Source of the DNA: an uncultured Mycoplasmatota bacterium
Lineage (GTDB): Bacteria; Bacillota_I; Bacilli_A; RF39; UBA660
Reading direction: 5' to 3'
Length of the DNA stretch: 38,848 nt
NCBI GenBank assembly: GCA_946498975.1
Contig: CAMMQC010000013.1
Span: forward strand, 1-38,848
Position numbers and translations under genes: made by a program. Shown here piece after piece: positions 8,283-17,472 of this stretch; position 1 is the first letter of the stretch; the number at the start of each line of letters is the position of its first letter. The notes under the pieces are model-generated. The model had not been told where the DNA came from. It did not search any database and saw nothing but the letters and a program-made list of their open reading frames with translations.

Positions 8283-9524
8283 ATGACTAATAAAGACAAT
8301 GAAGAGATGGTTAAAAATAATCTTGTAGCCTCTATGAATAATGCTAGTTCTATAGAAGAATTATTAGATTTAAAATGGCAGTTTACTAAAACTTTCAATA
8401 CAAAATACTACAATATTAAAGCTTCAGCTTTCTATAAAAATGTTGATAGACTTACCTATATCAATGCACTTAGAAATATGAGTAATATTGTTAATGATTT
8501 GATTAATAATAAAAATATTGAAGAAATAAAAGATAAATATAATACTACATTGAAATCTATTAAGAAGATGTTTAATGTCTATAGTAAGAATGGCACTTAT
8601 CAAGATAAAATATTAAAAGTTATAAAAGAAATTAATTCTCTAAATGTAAAAGAAGGAATAAATTATGACCTAGATTTTATCTGTGCTAAAACAGCAGTAC
8701 AATTGTTTATAGATAATGATGTTTATAATGGAAATGATGCTGATAAAAAAACTCATGTTAGTACTGGAGACTATAGCTTTTATCTTAACCTTTTAAAAGG
8801 AAAGAAACATCCTCTTTATTTTGAATATCACAATATTTCTTCTGAACATAAAAGCATGTTATATAAGGTTACATATAGGAAAAAACAAGCTCAAAAAAAG
8901 AAAGATACTCTTATAAGCAGATATACAAATATAGAACTAATTAGTATTTTAAGTAATAGTCATTCCCAAAAATTTATAAATTTTACATCTTATTATAATC
9001 TGAATAATATAGTATTTTCTTCTATATTAAAGATGAATAAAAATCTAATTTATGAAATTGCTAATAATAGAAATAATATATGGTACATATATAATTATTA
9101 TGTTGATTTATATAGACAAGTAGCAGAAGAAGTAATTAGAGATATTAAACTATTAAGTAAAGATAAATTTAAAACACCACTTGACTTATATAAATATTAT
9201 TCTAATAATTATAATCTTTTATATATTGCTAAAATTGCTAAAGAACTTCCTGATTTAAAAAATAATACTTTAATATTAAAATATGTAGATAAATTTTCCA
9301 GTTTATTTGAAGTTATAAATGAAAAAAATCTTAATACTATTAAACTTAGAGGACATTTATTCTGTCTTAGTGAAAATATCTCTTTTACTAATAGGGATTT
9401 AAAAAGTGCTATTAATGATATAGAAGGAAAAGGAATGCCTTTACTAAAAGGAGTACTTTATGGTTCTATTAAAAGACAAATAGATATTAAAAACAGTAAA
9501 GTTAAGAAGAAAACACTATGTTAA
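8283..9524 (+). CDS. Lineage-specific protein with HTH-like modules, shorter relative of the genes at 28176 and 29981
   Basis: This 413-residue cytoplasmic protein has no signal peptide or membrane helix and I recognise no known function. I chose the ATG at 8283, since AAAGGAG (8267-8273) is correctly spaced for it and abuts the ATG at 8274. Its C-terminal third aligns by eye with the two large minus-strand proteins. SAINDIEGKGMPLLKGV here corresponds to EVINFLEEKEIPLYIKV there. The segment KYNTTLKSIKKMFNVY corresponds to KYNINIDTFKEYIRAY there. A Lys-rich YRKKQAQKKKD stretch sits mid-protein. The repeated short helix pairs look like HTH units, so nucleic-acid binding is a guess. It has its own strong promoter, and no terminator hairpin was seen after it. 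Confidence 0.7.
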   Translation: MTNKDNEEMVKNNLVASMNNASSIEELLDLKWQFTKTFNTKYYNIKASAFYKNVDRLTYINALRNMSNIVNDLINNKNIEEIKDKYNTTLKSIKKMFNVYSKNGTYQDKILKVIKEINSLNVKEGINYDLDFICAKTAVQLFIDNDVYNGNDADKKTHVSTGDYSFYLNLLKGKKHPLYFEYHNISSEHKSMLYKVTYRKKQAQKKKDTLISRYTNIELISILSNSHSQKFINFTSYYNLNNIVFSSILKMNKNLIYEIANNRNNIWYIYNYYVDLYRQVAEEVIRDIKLLSKDKFKTPLDLYKYYSNNYNLLYIAKIAKELPDLKNNTLILKYVDKFSSLFEVINEKNLNTIKLRGHLFCLSENISFTNRDLKSAINDIEGKGMPLLKGVLYGSIKRQIDIKNSKVKKKTLC

Positions 9525-9569
9525 ATATTAATATATTTGATATAATATATTAAAGAGAGTTGATAAATT

Positions 9570-9857
9570 ATGAATAATAATTATATTAAAACAAGGCAAG
9601 GAACATTTCCTGTTACTGTTTTTGAAAAAGATATGTATGATGTTAATCTTCCTAAATATCTTGAGAATGATATTAAAGCTTTATTAAAAGGTATTAAAGA
9701 AAATAGTACACTACTTGATTGTTTGATGGATGAGGTTTATGGTTCTATTAATGGGGCTTACTGGGATGGACAGATTAGTGAAGAACACTCTAATCATTTA
9801 AGAGAAAAATATTTATTATTAAGTTGCAAGGAAAGTGGTGATAAAGATGTTAGATAA
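9570..9857 (+). CDS. Small protein paired with a HipA-like kinase
   Basis: The 95-residue protein is acidic, cytoplasmic and has no recognisable HTH. Features are TRQGTFPVTVFEKDM near the N-terminus and a central LLDCLMDEVYGSINGAYWDGQIS segment. The ATG has AAAGAGAG about 10 bases upstream. An extended -10 (TGATATAAT, 9538-9546) would start transcription at about 9553. Its 3' end overlaps the kinase gene start region, so the two genes are almost certainly one unit. It may be the cognate partner or antitoxin of the kinase, which is inference. It does not look like HipB, which is an HTH protein. Confidence 0.75.
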   Translation: MNNNYIKTRQGTFPVTVFEKDMYDVNLPKYLENDIKALLKGIKENSTLLDCLMDEVYGSINGAYWDGQISEEHSNHLREKYLLLSCKESGDKDVR

Positions 9858-10749
9858 TTTCAATAACTATGAAATAAATAGATTTAAATACTATGATGGT
9901 AGAAATGGGAATAAGATATGTCTTTTAGATGAACACGGAACTAAATATATGCTAAAAACTCCTCCAGTAAAGAATAAAAATACCAAAAATAAGTATTATA
10001 CTAATGGATGTATTTCAGAACATATAGGATGTTTAATATTTAAATGTTTAGGTTTTAATACACAAGATACTAAGCTTGGTATTTATACAGTTGATGGTAA
10101 AGATAAATTATGTGTATTATGTAAAGATTTTGAAACAGATAATAAGAAATTATTTAAGTTTGCTGAGATAAAAAATGGTATTATTTCATCAAGTGAAAAC
10201 GGATTTGGTGTAGAATTAACTAGTGTTTTAGAAGCAATAGAAGAACAAGAAAATATTAATCCTTCTATCTTAAAGTCATTTTATTGGGATATGTTTATTA
10301 CTGATGCTTTTTTAGGTAATTTTGATCGCCATAATGGTAATTGGGGATTGTTATTAGATGATGTAAACAAAACTAGTGAAATAGCACCTATATATGATTG
10401 TGGTAGTTGTTTATATCCTGCACTTAGTGATGAAGAAATGAAGAAAATATTAAATGATCCTAAGGAGATAGAGGCAAGAATATATGTTTTTCCTAATTCT
10501 ATTTTGAAGATTAATGATGAGAAGATTAATTATTTTAATTATATAAGTTCGCTTGAAAATAAAGATTGTAACGAAGCATTAAAAAGAATAGGAAGAAGAA
10601 TAGATTTAAATATGATTAATAAAATTATTGATGAAGTGGAAGGCATATCTGATATAAGAAAAGAATTTTATAAGACTATGTTAAGATTACGAAAAGAAAA
10701 GATTATAGATTATTCACTTAATTTATTATACGAAAAAGAAGGAGATTAG
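9847..10749 (+). CDS. HipA/CtkA-like serine/threonine kinase
   Basis: The 300-residue protein carries the HipA-type kinase signature: catalytic loop NFDRHNGNWG with Asp160 and Asn165, and a metal-binding IAPIYDCGS with Asp184 in place of DFG. An FWD-like segment (SFYWDMFITDAFLGN) precedes the loop, as in HipA and CtkA proteins. It lacks the N-terminal subdomain of full-length HipA (about 440 residues), so it is a minimal kinase core like CtkA. I prefer ATG 9847, with GGTGAT (9837-9842) as ribosome site, over the GTG codons at 9835 and 9838. It overlaps the 95-residue gene and ends convergently with rarA across a bidirectional terminator. Targets are unknown. HipA relatives phosphorylate tRNA synthetases or host proteins. 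Confidence 0.8.
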   Translation: MLDNFNNYEINRFKYYDGRNGNKICLLDEHGTKYMLKTPPVKNKNTKNKYYTNGCISEHIGCLIFKCLGFNTQDTKLGIYTVDGKDKLCVLCKDFETDNKKLFKFAEIKNGIISSSENGFGVELTSVLEAIEEQENINPSILKSFYWDMFITDAFLGNFDRHNGNWGLLLDDVNKTSEIAPIYDCGSCLYPALSDEEMKKILNDPKEIEARIYVFPNSILKINDEKINYFNYISSLENKDCNEALKRIGRRIDLNMINKIIDEVEGISDIRKEFYKTMLRLRKEKIIDYSLNLLYEKEGD

Positions 10750-10763
10750 TTTTCCTTCTTTTT
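10733..10763. terminator. Bidirectional terminator between the HipA-like gene and rarA
   Basis: AAAAAGAAGGA (10733-10743) pairs with TCCTTCTTTTT (10753-10763), loop GATTAGTTT. T-tracts are present on both strands. The loop holds both stop codons, which overlap (10746-10749). Confidence 0.8.
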
Positions 10764-11963
10764 TTGTTCTAAGTATAAATATATCTCTTTTAATTTATGT
10801 TCATAGCCTAAATCTTTAGGATGATAATACTTTTTATTCTTTAACTTATCTGGTAAGTATTGTTGTTTAACAAAAGCATTTTTATAGTCATGAGGATATT
10901 TATAAGTATCACTAGGATTTTTTAAGTGTTTAGGAATATCTCCAACATTACCTTTTTCTATATCACTTAAAGCTTCATCTAAAGCGATATGAGCAGTATT
11001 GCTTTTAGGAGATAGAGCCATTTCTGTAACAATAGTACCTAGTGGTATTCTTGCTTCTGGTAGCCCAACTAATTTAGCGGCTTCTATCGCTGCCATTACT
11101 TTAGGACCAATAGAAGGATTAGCAAGGCCTATATCTTCATAGGCAATAACTGCCATACGTCTAAATATACTATCTAAGTCTCCTATAGTAATTAATCTTG
11201 CTAAGTAGTGAAGAGCAGCATCTACATCACTACCTCTAATAGACTTTTGAAAAGCAGATAACATATCATAGTAACCATCACCATTTTTATCACCAAAGAA
11301 TACTGGTTTACTATTTATCTTTTTAACAACATCTAAATCTACTTTAAAATCATTAGTAGAGTAGTAAGATATCTCTAAAAGATTATAGGCATATCTTAAG
11401 TCATTTCCTGACAGTTTAGCGATATAATTAATTGTTTCATCATCTATCTTTATATTAGGTAAATAAGGGCTTTTAACCGCTCTTTTTAAACCATCTATAA
11501 TATCTTCTGTTTCAAGTTCCTTAAGTTCAAATAATTGACATCTTGACCTAATAGCAGGGTTAATAGAGTGATATGGATTACTAGTAGTCATACCTATTAA
11601 AGTAATAAGACCACTCTCTAAACAAGGTAGTAAAATATCTTGTTTATCTTTGTTTAATCTATGTATTTCATCCATAATAAGAACTAGTCCATCATACATT
11701 TTCGCTTCTTCTATAACAATATCTAGATCTTTCTTAGAATTAACAGTAGCATTTAAAAATCTGTGTCTTACTCCTAAATCATTAATAATAGCATTTGCAA
11801 TAGATGTTTTACCAATACCGGGTTTTCCATATAAAATCATGGAAAATAACTTCTTATTCTTAACTAAATTACTAAGAATCATATTATCTCCAACTAAATG
11901 TTTTTGTCCGATTACATCTTTTAGAGAATTAGGGGCAAGCTTTAATGCTAGAGGTTTATCCAT
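10746..11963 (-). CDS. rarA: Replication-associated recombination protein A (AAA+ ATPase)
   Basis: RarA/MgsA is a clamp-loader-like AAA+ ATPase that acts at stalled replication forks. The 405-residue protein has Walker A GKPGIGKT (46-53), Walker B/DExH IMDEIHRLNK (D98-H101), sensor 1 GMTTSNPYHSINPAIRSRCQ with the arginine finger, and the typical C-terminal block (GDGYYDMLSAFQKSIRGSDVDAALHYLARL, split here as GDGYYDMLSAFQKSIRGS and DVDAALHYLARL; then AYEDIGLANP and YKYPHDY). I place the start at the ATG at 11963, preceded by GGAAGTGAT; a start five codons upstream has no ribosome site. It is divergent from the 12049 gene and convergent with the HipA-like gene. Confidence 0.95.
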   Translation of the reverse strand: MDKPLALKLAPNSLKDVIGQKHLVGDNMILSNLVKNKKLFSMILYGKPGIGKTSIANAIINDLGVRHRFLNATVNSKKDLDIVIEEAKMYDGLVLIMDEIHRLNKDKQDILLPCLESGLITLIGMTTSNPYHSINPAIRSRCQLFELKELETEDIIDGLKRAVKSPYLPNIKIDDETINYIAKLSGNDLRYAYNLLEISYYSTNDFKVDLDVVKKINSKPVFFGDKNGDGYYDMLSAFQKSIRGSDVDAALHYLARLITIGDLDSIFRRMAVIAYEDIGLANPSIGPKVMAAIEAAKLVGLPEARIPLGTIVTEMALSPKSNTAHIALDEALSDIEKGNVGDIPKHLKNPSDTYKYPHDYKNAFVKQQYLPDKLKNKKYYHPKDLGYEHKLKEIYLYLEQKKKEN

Positions 11964-12048
11964 ATGTATCACTTCCATAATTATTTTATCAAAAAATACT
12001 GTTTTTTTAAAGATATTGATGTTATACTTTATTTATGGAGGGTTTCGT

Positions 12049-13017
12049 ATGAAAGAAAAGTTAGAAAAATACTATAAAGAATATAAAATAATCGATGCTT
12101 TTATAAGCCAAGAACTAAATAATAAAGAGGTTATATATAATAAATTAATTAAGACCAAAGCTGGTAAACTATACTTGAACTTAAATGATGAACAAAGAAA
12201 AGATTTTAGAGATATTTATAGTGATAGCGATATTACAAGATACTATAATACCGAAACTAATATTGAAAAATATACTAGGGATAAAACTATTTTGTTTTTG
12301 GATGTTGCAGGTAGTGATTGTTTTCCTTTAAATAAAGGAAATTTTTTAAATCTTTATATAAGAGATGGTGTTGATACTTATAATGCTTTAACTAATGAAT
12401 CTACTAAAGATTTAGATATTAATGGCGGTATTAAAAAATTCATACAAGAAATTATAGGCTATATATATGGCTTTTCTGATGAATTGTCTATTGATGATAT
12501 ACCATTAATTAAAGTGATTTATGATAAATTAAATAATAATAAAGACAAAGATTACTCTACAACAGTTTCTGTTACATTTGTACAAGATGTTATCTTAGAT
12601 ATAGTTAAGAGAATTCATACTATAGATAAAAAACATATTACTTATAAAGAAAATAGACGTAATGCTATTGCAGATTTAAAAGAGAAAATTAAGGAAAATG
12701 AGACAGAAATCAAAAACAGTGATAGTGGTTTTAAATATATACTTTTATATGCTATTGAAACTGCTAAATATGAAGTATCTTTATTAGAGGGAAATAGAGT
12801 AACTACTATTTTAAAAGAGATAGAAGAGAGTAATCTTAGTGAATCAGAAAAAGATTACTTTAAAGATGCTCTAGTTGAAGCATATTATAATTTAACAAAT
12901 ATTGAGTTTAGAAAACAAAGCGAATATTTTGATAATGACAATGATATTTGTTATGCAACTTTTGAGACGGCAAATCCTGAAATAAATAAAAGATTAATCA
13001 AAATGAGGCAAGGGTAG
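12049..13017 (+). CDS. Unknown protein, first of a tandem paralogue pair
   Basis: This 322-residue, Lys/Glu/Asp-rich cytoplasmic protein belongs to no family I recognise. Start ATG 12049 has GGAGGG at 12037-12042. An upstream reading-frame extension into the rarA antisense strand is not real. An extended -10 (TGTTATACT, 12020-12028) lies upstream. It is clearly related to the next gene. Both contain DDIPLIKV(I/L)Y near the middle and end with a (F/Y)ET(A/G)N-x-EINKR(L/M)(I/L)KM block. Between these, ILLYAIETAKYEVSLLEGN here matches LLFSIRCAFYEVELLSGN there. It is probably all-helical. Function unknown. Confidence 0.75.
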   Translation: MKEKLEKYYKEYKIIDAFISQELNNKEVIYNKLIKTKAGKLYLNLNDEQRKDFRDIYSDSDITRYYNTETNIEKYTRDKTILFLDVAGSDCFPLNKGNFLNLYIRDGVDTYNALTNESTKDLDINGGIKKFIQEIIGYIYGFSDELSIDDIPLIKVIYDKLNNNKDKDYSTTVSVTFVQDVILDIVKRIHTIDKKHITYKENRRNAIADLKEKIKENETEIKNSDSGFKYILLYAIETAKYEVSLLEGNRVTTILKEIEESNLSESEKDYFKDALVEAYYNLTNIEFRKQSEYFDNDNDICYATFETANPEINKRLIKMRQG

Positions 13018-13029
13018 TAGGAGTAAGTT

Positions 13030-14025
13030 ATGCAGTACGATAAGAAGGAATTTAAAATTTATTATAATAATTATATAGATATAAAAAATAGAATAGAAGA
13101 AACTAAGAATAAAATAAATGAACTTTTGCAAGATGACAAATTAAAAGAAACATTAGAGTTTTATGATGATTTAGATAAGGAAAAACAAGTTAAGTTTAAT
13201 AAAATTAATTGTAATAATGCCTTTGTTAGATATAAATTATATCAAAAACAGATTGAAGAGTTAGAAAAAAGTCTTAATAATTTATATTATGATTTTATGG
13301 AAAGTAAGGCTTTTCCTTTTTCTAAAGATGATTTTCATTTCTTTGTAAAGAAAGATACATATTTAGTTGATGCAATTAATGGTGAAGATAGCAGTAAGTT
13401 AAGCAAAGAAGAAAATATATTTTTAAGTGATAGTATAATTAAAGCATATAATTATAATCCTAATGATTATAGTGAAGATGATATACCTTTAATAAAAGTA
13501 TTATATTTAAGAAATAAAGATAATCATAAAGGTGCATTAGATAAAAAAACACTAAATAAATTAATAGCAGAGGATATTGATGATGAAGCTGATGTTGTTA
13601 AAGACCATGATAAAAATATATTTAGTAATTATGAACTACAATGCAATCATGCTCCTCTTTGGAAGATTAAACTCTGGAGGGAAAAATTATATAATCAACA
13701 AAAAAGAGTATTAAATAGTGATAGTAAAAATAAAGAATTATTACTATTTTCCATTAGATGCGCTTTTTATGAGGTGGAATTATTAAGTGGAAATAATATT
13801 AATAATATTTATAATAAACTAAGTATGATGGATGTTAGAAACAATCACGAAAGAATAAAAAAAGAAAAAGAAATAGATGCTCTAATCACCGCTTATTATC
13901 ATTTAATTGATGATAATTTTAGATGTAATAGTGGATATTATACTGATAATAATTATATGTTTGCAAACTATGAGACAGGAAATAAAGAAATTAATAAAAG
14001 AATGTTAAAGATGATGAAAAGATAG
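13030..14025 (+). CDS. Unknown protein, second of a tandem paralogue pair
   Basis: The 331-residue protein is a diverged duplicate of the upstream gene. It shares DDIPLIKVLY, YEVELLSGN and the C-terminal YETGNKEINKRMLKMM block. The N-terminal 90 residues (IKNRIEETKNKINELL, QKQIEELEKSLNNLY) have heptad character and may form a coiled coil. ATG 13030 has AGGAG at 13019-13023. It lies 12 bases downstream of the first paralogue and 11 bases upstream of mutS, so all three are probably co-transcribed. No catalytic motif or membrane helix is visible. Confidence 0.75.
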   Translation: MQYDKKEFKIYYNNYIDIKNRIEETKNKINELLQDDKLKETLEFYDDLDKEKQVKFNKINCNNAFVRYKLYQKQIEELEKSLNNLYYDFMESKAFPFSKDDFHFFVKKDTYLVDAINGEDSSKLSKEENIFLSDSIIKAYNYNPNDYSEDDIPLIKVLYLRNKDNHKGALDKKTLNKLIAEDIDDEADVVKDHDKNIFSNYELQCNHAPLWKIKLWREKLYNQQKRVLNSDSKNKELLLFSIRCAFYEVELLSGNNINNIYNKLSMMDVRNNHERIKKEKEIDALITAYYHLIDDNFRCNSGYYTDNNYMFANYETGNKEINKRMLKMMKR

Positions 14026-14036
14026 GTAGTGATAAC

Positions 14037-16607
14037 TTGAAACGTAGTGAAGTTGATAGAGATAAATTAAGTCCTATGATGAGACAATATTTAGAGATAA
14101 AAGATAATTATGAAGATACTATTATCTTTTTTAGACTAGGGGACTTTTATGAGATGTTCTTTGAAGATGCCATTATCGCATCTCGTGAGTTAGAATTAAC
14201 TCTAACAGGACGTAATGCTGGACTTGATGAGAGAGTTCCTATGTGTGGTATACCTTTTAAAGCTTATGAAGGGTATTTAGATAAACTAATAGATAAAGGT
14301 TATAAAGTAGCGATAGTTGAACAGCTGGAAGATCCTAAAACTACTAAAGATATGGTAAAAAGAGATGTCATTCAAGTAGTTACTAAAGGTACAAGATTAG
14401 ATTCATCTATTAATGCTAAAGATAATAACTTTATTGCATCTATTTATGATTTAGAATACTGTTATGTCTTATCATACTCTGATGTATCTACTGGAGAAGT
14501 CTATGTTTTATTAGAAAATGGGGATAAAGATTCTTTACTTAGAGAAGTATTAAGACACGAATTTAGTGAAATAATTGTTAATAATAAAATAGATAGAGAG
14601 TTTGTTAATATACTTAGAACTACATATCATTTAAATGTTACTATCTATGATGAATTATATAGTGGTAGTGAATATAGTTATGTTTATAAAAACTTAAAAG
14701 ATGTTAGAGAAGAGACTGGTATTAAACATTTACTTTCATACCTTACAAATACTAAAAAAGGAGATTTATCTCATTTAGGGGAAGCAAGAATTGAGAATGT
14801 TAAAGAACATTTATTAATAGATAATAATACGAAAAGGAATCTTGAACTTACTGAGACTGTTAGATTAAGAGAAAGAACTTATAGTCTCTTATGGCTTTTA
14901 GATAAGAATAAGACTGCTATGGGGAGTAGACTTTTAAAACAAAATATAGAGAGTCCTTTAACTAATAAGAAAGAAATAGAGAAAAGATATGACTTTGTAG
15001 ATAAGTTAAGAGTAGAATTTATTTTAAGAGATGATTTGAAAAACAACTTAAATGAAGTTTATGACTTAGAAAGACTTGCTAGTAGAATTACTTATGGTAA
15101 TTTAAATGCTAGAGATTTGTTACAACTTAAGAATAGTTTAAAGGTATTACCAGAGATTAAGAGAATCTTAAAAGAGTTAAACTATTATAAAGAAATAGAA
15201 GACTTTCCTGAAGTATTTAGTTTACTTGATAAAAGTATAGTAGAAGATCCTCCTATTACATTAAGAGAAGGACATCTTATTAAAGATGGCTATAACGTTG
15301 AGTTAGATGAATTAAGAAAAGTATCTAGTGGTTCTAAAGACTTTATCTTAGAACTTGAACAAAAAGAGAAAGAGAGAACTGGTATTAAGAACTTAAAAGT
15401 AGGTTTTAATAAAATATTTGGTTATTATATAGAAGTTAGTAAGGGACAAGTTAAAGAGTTAAAAGATGAATATGGGTATGAGAGAAAACAAACTTTATCT
15501 AATTGTGAGAGATTTATTACTCCTTTACTTAAAGAGAAAGAAAATATTATTTTAGGGGCAGAAGAAAAGATTGTTAACTTAGAATATGATTTATTTATGA
15601 AGATAAGAGAGACTATTAAAAGATATATTCATCCTTTGCAGAAAACAGCAGGTATAATTGCAGAGGTTGATATGTTACAGGCATTTTCTAGTGTTTCTGA
15701 TATGTATAACTTTGTAAGACCTACTATTACAGATAACCATTCAATTAAAATAATCGCATCACGTCATCCTGTAATAGAAGAAGTTATGGCTAAGGAAGAT
15801 AAGAAGTATGTTTCTAATGATATAATCATGGATGAAGATACAAGTATACTTTTAATAACAGGACCTAATATGGCTGGTAAATCTACTTATATGAGACAGT
15901 TTGCAATAACAGTTATAATGGCTCAAATTGGTTGCTTTGTACCTGCTAAGAGTTGTTCTATGCCTTTATTTGATAAGATATTTACAAGAATAGGGGCAAG
16001 TGATGATTTGGTTAGTGGGGAATCTACATTTATGGTAGAGATGAAAGAAGCTAATCTTGCCTTAGAGAATGCAACTAAAAATAGTTTAATTTTATTTGAT
16101 GAATTAGGACGTGGAACTGCTACTTATGATGGAATGAGTTTGGCTCAAGCAATACTTGAATATATCCATGATAAGATAGGAGCGAAGACAATGTTTTCTA
16201 CTCATTATCATGAACTTACTAGTCTTTCTAATAGTCTAAAACATTTACAGAATGTTCATGTCTCTGCTGTAGAAGAAGATGGAAAACTTACTTTCTTACA
16301 TAAGATAAAGCTAGGGGCTGTAGATAAGAGTTATGGACTTAATGTTGCTTCTCTTGCCCGCTTACCATCATCATTAATTAAACGAGCTGAAGAGATACTT
16401 AATGTCTATGAAAGTGAAGGAGTTAAAGAAAGAGAATTTACTCAGACTAGTCTATTTAGTCTAGATGAAGAAGAAGTGAAAGTTGAAGAGAGGGTTAATG
16501 AAATAGAAGAAGCCATCAAAGAAATAGATCCTTTAAATATGACACCAATTAATGCTTTAAATTTCTTATATGAATTAAAAGAAAAAATTAAAAATGAGGA
16601 GAAATAA
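14037..16607 (+). CDS. mutS: DNA mismatch repair protein MutS
   Basis: MutS recognises base mismatches and small loops in DNA. The 856-residue protein has the N-terminal mismatch-recognition motif F37-Y-E39 within FFRLGDFYEMF, Walker A GPNMAGKST (609-617), Walker B LILFDELGRGTATYDGMS, and the STHYHEL block. A likely beta-clamp binding motif QTSLF lies at residues 803-807. A C-terminal helical segment (NMTPINALNFLYELK) ends the protein. The start is TTG at 14037, with a GGTAGTGAT site just upstream; starting later would remove conserved N-terminal sequence. mutL, which usually follows mutS in Bacillota, is absent here and unknown genes follow instead. Confidence 0.97.
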   Translation: MKRSEVDRDKLSPMMRQYLEIKDNYEDTIIFFRLGDFYEMFFEDAIIASRELELTLTGRNAGLDERVPMCGIPFKAYEGYLDKLIDKGYKVAIVEQLEDPKTTKDMVKRDVIQVVTKGTRLDSSINAKDNNFIASIYDLEYCYVLSYSDVSTGEVYVLLENGDKDSLLREVLRHEFSEIIVNNKIDREFVNILRTTYHLNVTIYDELYSGSEYSYVYKNLKDVREETGIKHLLSYLTNTKKGDLSHLGEARIENVKEHLLIDNNTKRNLELTETVRLRERTYSLLWLLDKNKTAMGSRLLKQNIESPLTNKKEIEKRYDFVDKLRVEFILRDDLKNNLNEVYDLERLASRITYGNLNARDLLQLKNSLKVLPEIKRILKELNYYKEIEDFPEVFSLLDKSIVEDPPITLREGHLIKDGYNVELDELRKVSSGSKDFILELEQKEKERTGIKNLKVGFNKIFGYYIEVSKGQVKELKDEYGYERKQTLSNCERFITPLLKEKENIILGAEEKIVNLEYDLFMKIRETIKRYIHPLQKTAGIIAEVDMLQAFSSVSDMYNFVRPTITDNHSIKIIASRHPVIEEVMAKEDKKYVSNDIIMDEDTSILLITGPNMAGKSTYMRQFAITVIMAQIGCFVPAKSCSMPLFDKIFTRIGASDDLVSGESTFMVEMKEANLALENATKNSLILFDELGRGTATYDGMSLAQAILEYIHDKIGAKTMFSTHYHELTSLSNSLKHLQNVHVSAVEEDGKLTFLHKIKLGAVDKSYGLNVASLARLPSSLIKRAEEILNVYESEGVKEREFTQTSLFSLDEEEVKVEERVNEIEEAIKEIDPLNMTPINALNFLYELKEKIKNEEK

Positions 16608-16609
16608 TT

Positions 16610-17470
16610 ATGAGATACGACTTTTTTAGTATATTAGAAAAAATAATAGGAAAATTAGATGATAGAAAAGATGTTATTGATATCATAAAACATGAATTAG
16701 GTGAAAACCTAGAATATTTAGTAACATCATTTGATCTTAAAAAAAAGGTTATTACATTTAATGGTAATATTCGCTTAACACCTATCCTACGTGGCGATTT
16801 TTCTATAGGAATAAGTATTAAAAGAGAGGAAAAGGTAGGTACTGAGACATTTAAATTAACTAAGAATATAGTATTTGGTGGTTTTAAGGGACCTGGCGTA
16901 ATTGTATCAACTTTAGAGGAAGTAAATAATTCCAAATATAATATATATTTTGCTAATACCAAAAGAATAGCTAGAAATAGTAATGAAGAATACTTTATAG
17001 CAGATAATGATTTAGGATTATGGATCTATGATAAAAATGTCGTTTCTGATAGAAGATATGAAACGCTATTTACTGCTAAAACCGCTTGCGAAGTTTATAA
17101 TTTTTACTCAATGTATTACTCTACAACGGAAAAATTAAAAGAGCAATATATTTTACCTGATTATTTTAGAATAAGACATAATATAATCTATGAAGAAGAT
17201 GATAAATTAATAGATATTATACAAGGTAATAATATTTTTAATAATGATGATATAGTAGAAAATGTTATTAGAAATAAACATGAAAAAAATATAGAAACCG
17301 GTAAAGATGCATTTAATCAAAGTATCTATGAGGGGTTTGAAAGTGATGATATTTCAAGTTTTATTCCAATTAAAACTAAATTTAAACCAACAAGCAAAGA
17401 TATCTTTTCTTATAAAGATGATATTACAAAATCTAAAACAAAAACAAAAATAAAGAAAGATGTAAACTAA
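16610..17470 (+). CDS. Unknown protein, first of three tandem relatives after mutS
   Basis: The 286-residue protein is cytoplasmic and of unknown function. The ATG lies two bases after the mutS stop, with GAGGAG at 16595-16600, so it is part of the mutS operon. It shares with the next gene an N-terminal MR(Y/F)D..., a (S/N)FxL-x-x-K block, (I/V)IGIS-(I/L)KR, TF/FTLxKNI, (G/T)(L/I)WIYD and a (Y/C)ILPDY motif. The C-terminus is Lys-rich (KTKTKIKKDVN) and looks disordered. No catalytic residues are apparent. A role connected with MutS is not implied by sequence. Confidence 0.75.
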   Translation: MRYDFFSILEKIIGKLDDRKDVIDIIKHELGENLEYLVTSFDLKKKVITFNGNIRLTPILRGDFSIGISIKREEKVGTETFKLTKNIVFGGFKGPGVIVSTLEEVNNSKYNIYFANTKRIARNSNEEYFIADNDLGLWIYDKNVVSDRRYETLFTAKTACEVYNFYSMYYSTTEKLKEQYILPDYFRIRHNIIYEEDDKLIDIIQGNNIFNNDDIVENVIRNKHEKNIETGKDAFNQSIYEGFESDDISSFIPIKTKFKPTSKDIFSYKDDITKSKTKTKIKKDVN

Positions 17471-17472
17471 TT

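Noticed and set aside
11650-12048. In-frame N-terminal extension of the 12049 gene
   Set aside because: It lies antisense to rarA, has no ribosome site, and GGAGGG precedes ATG 12049.
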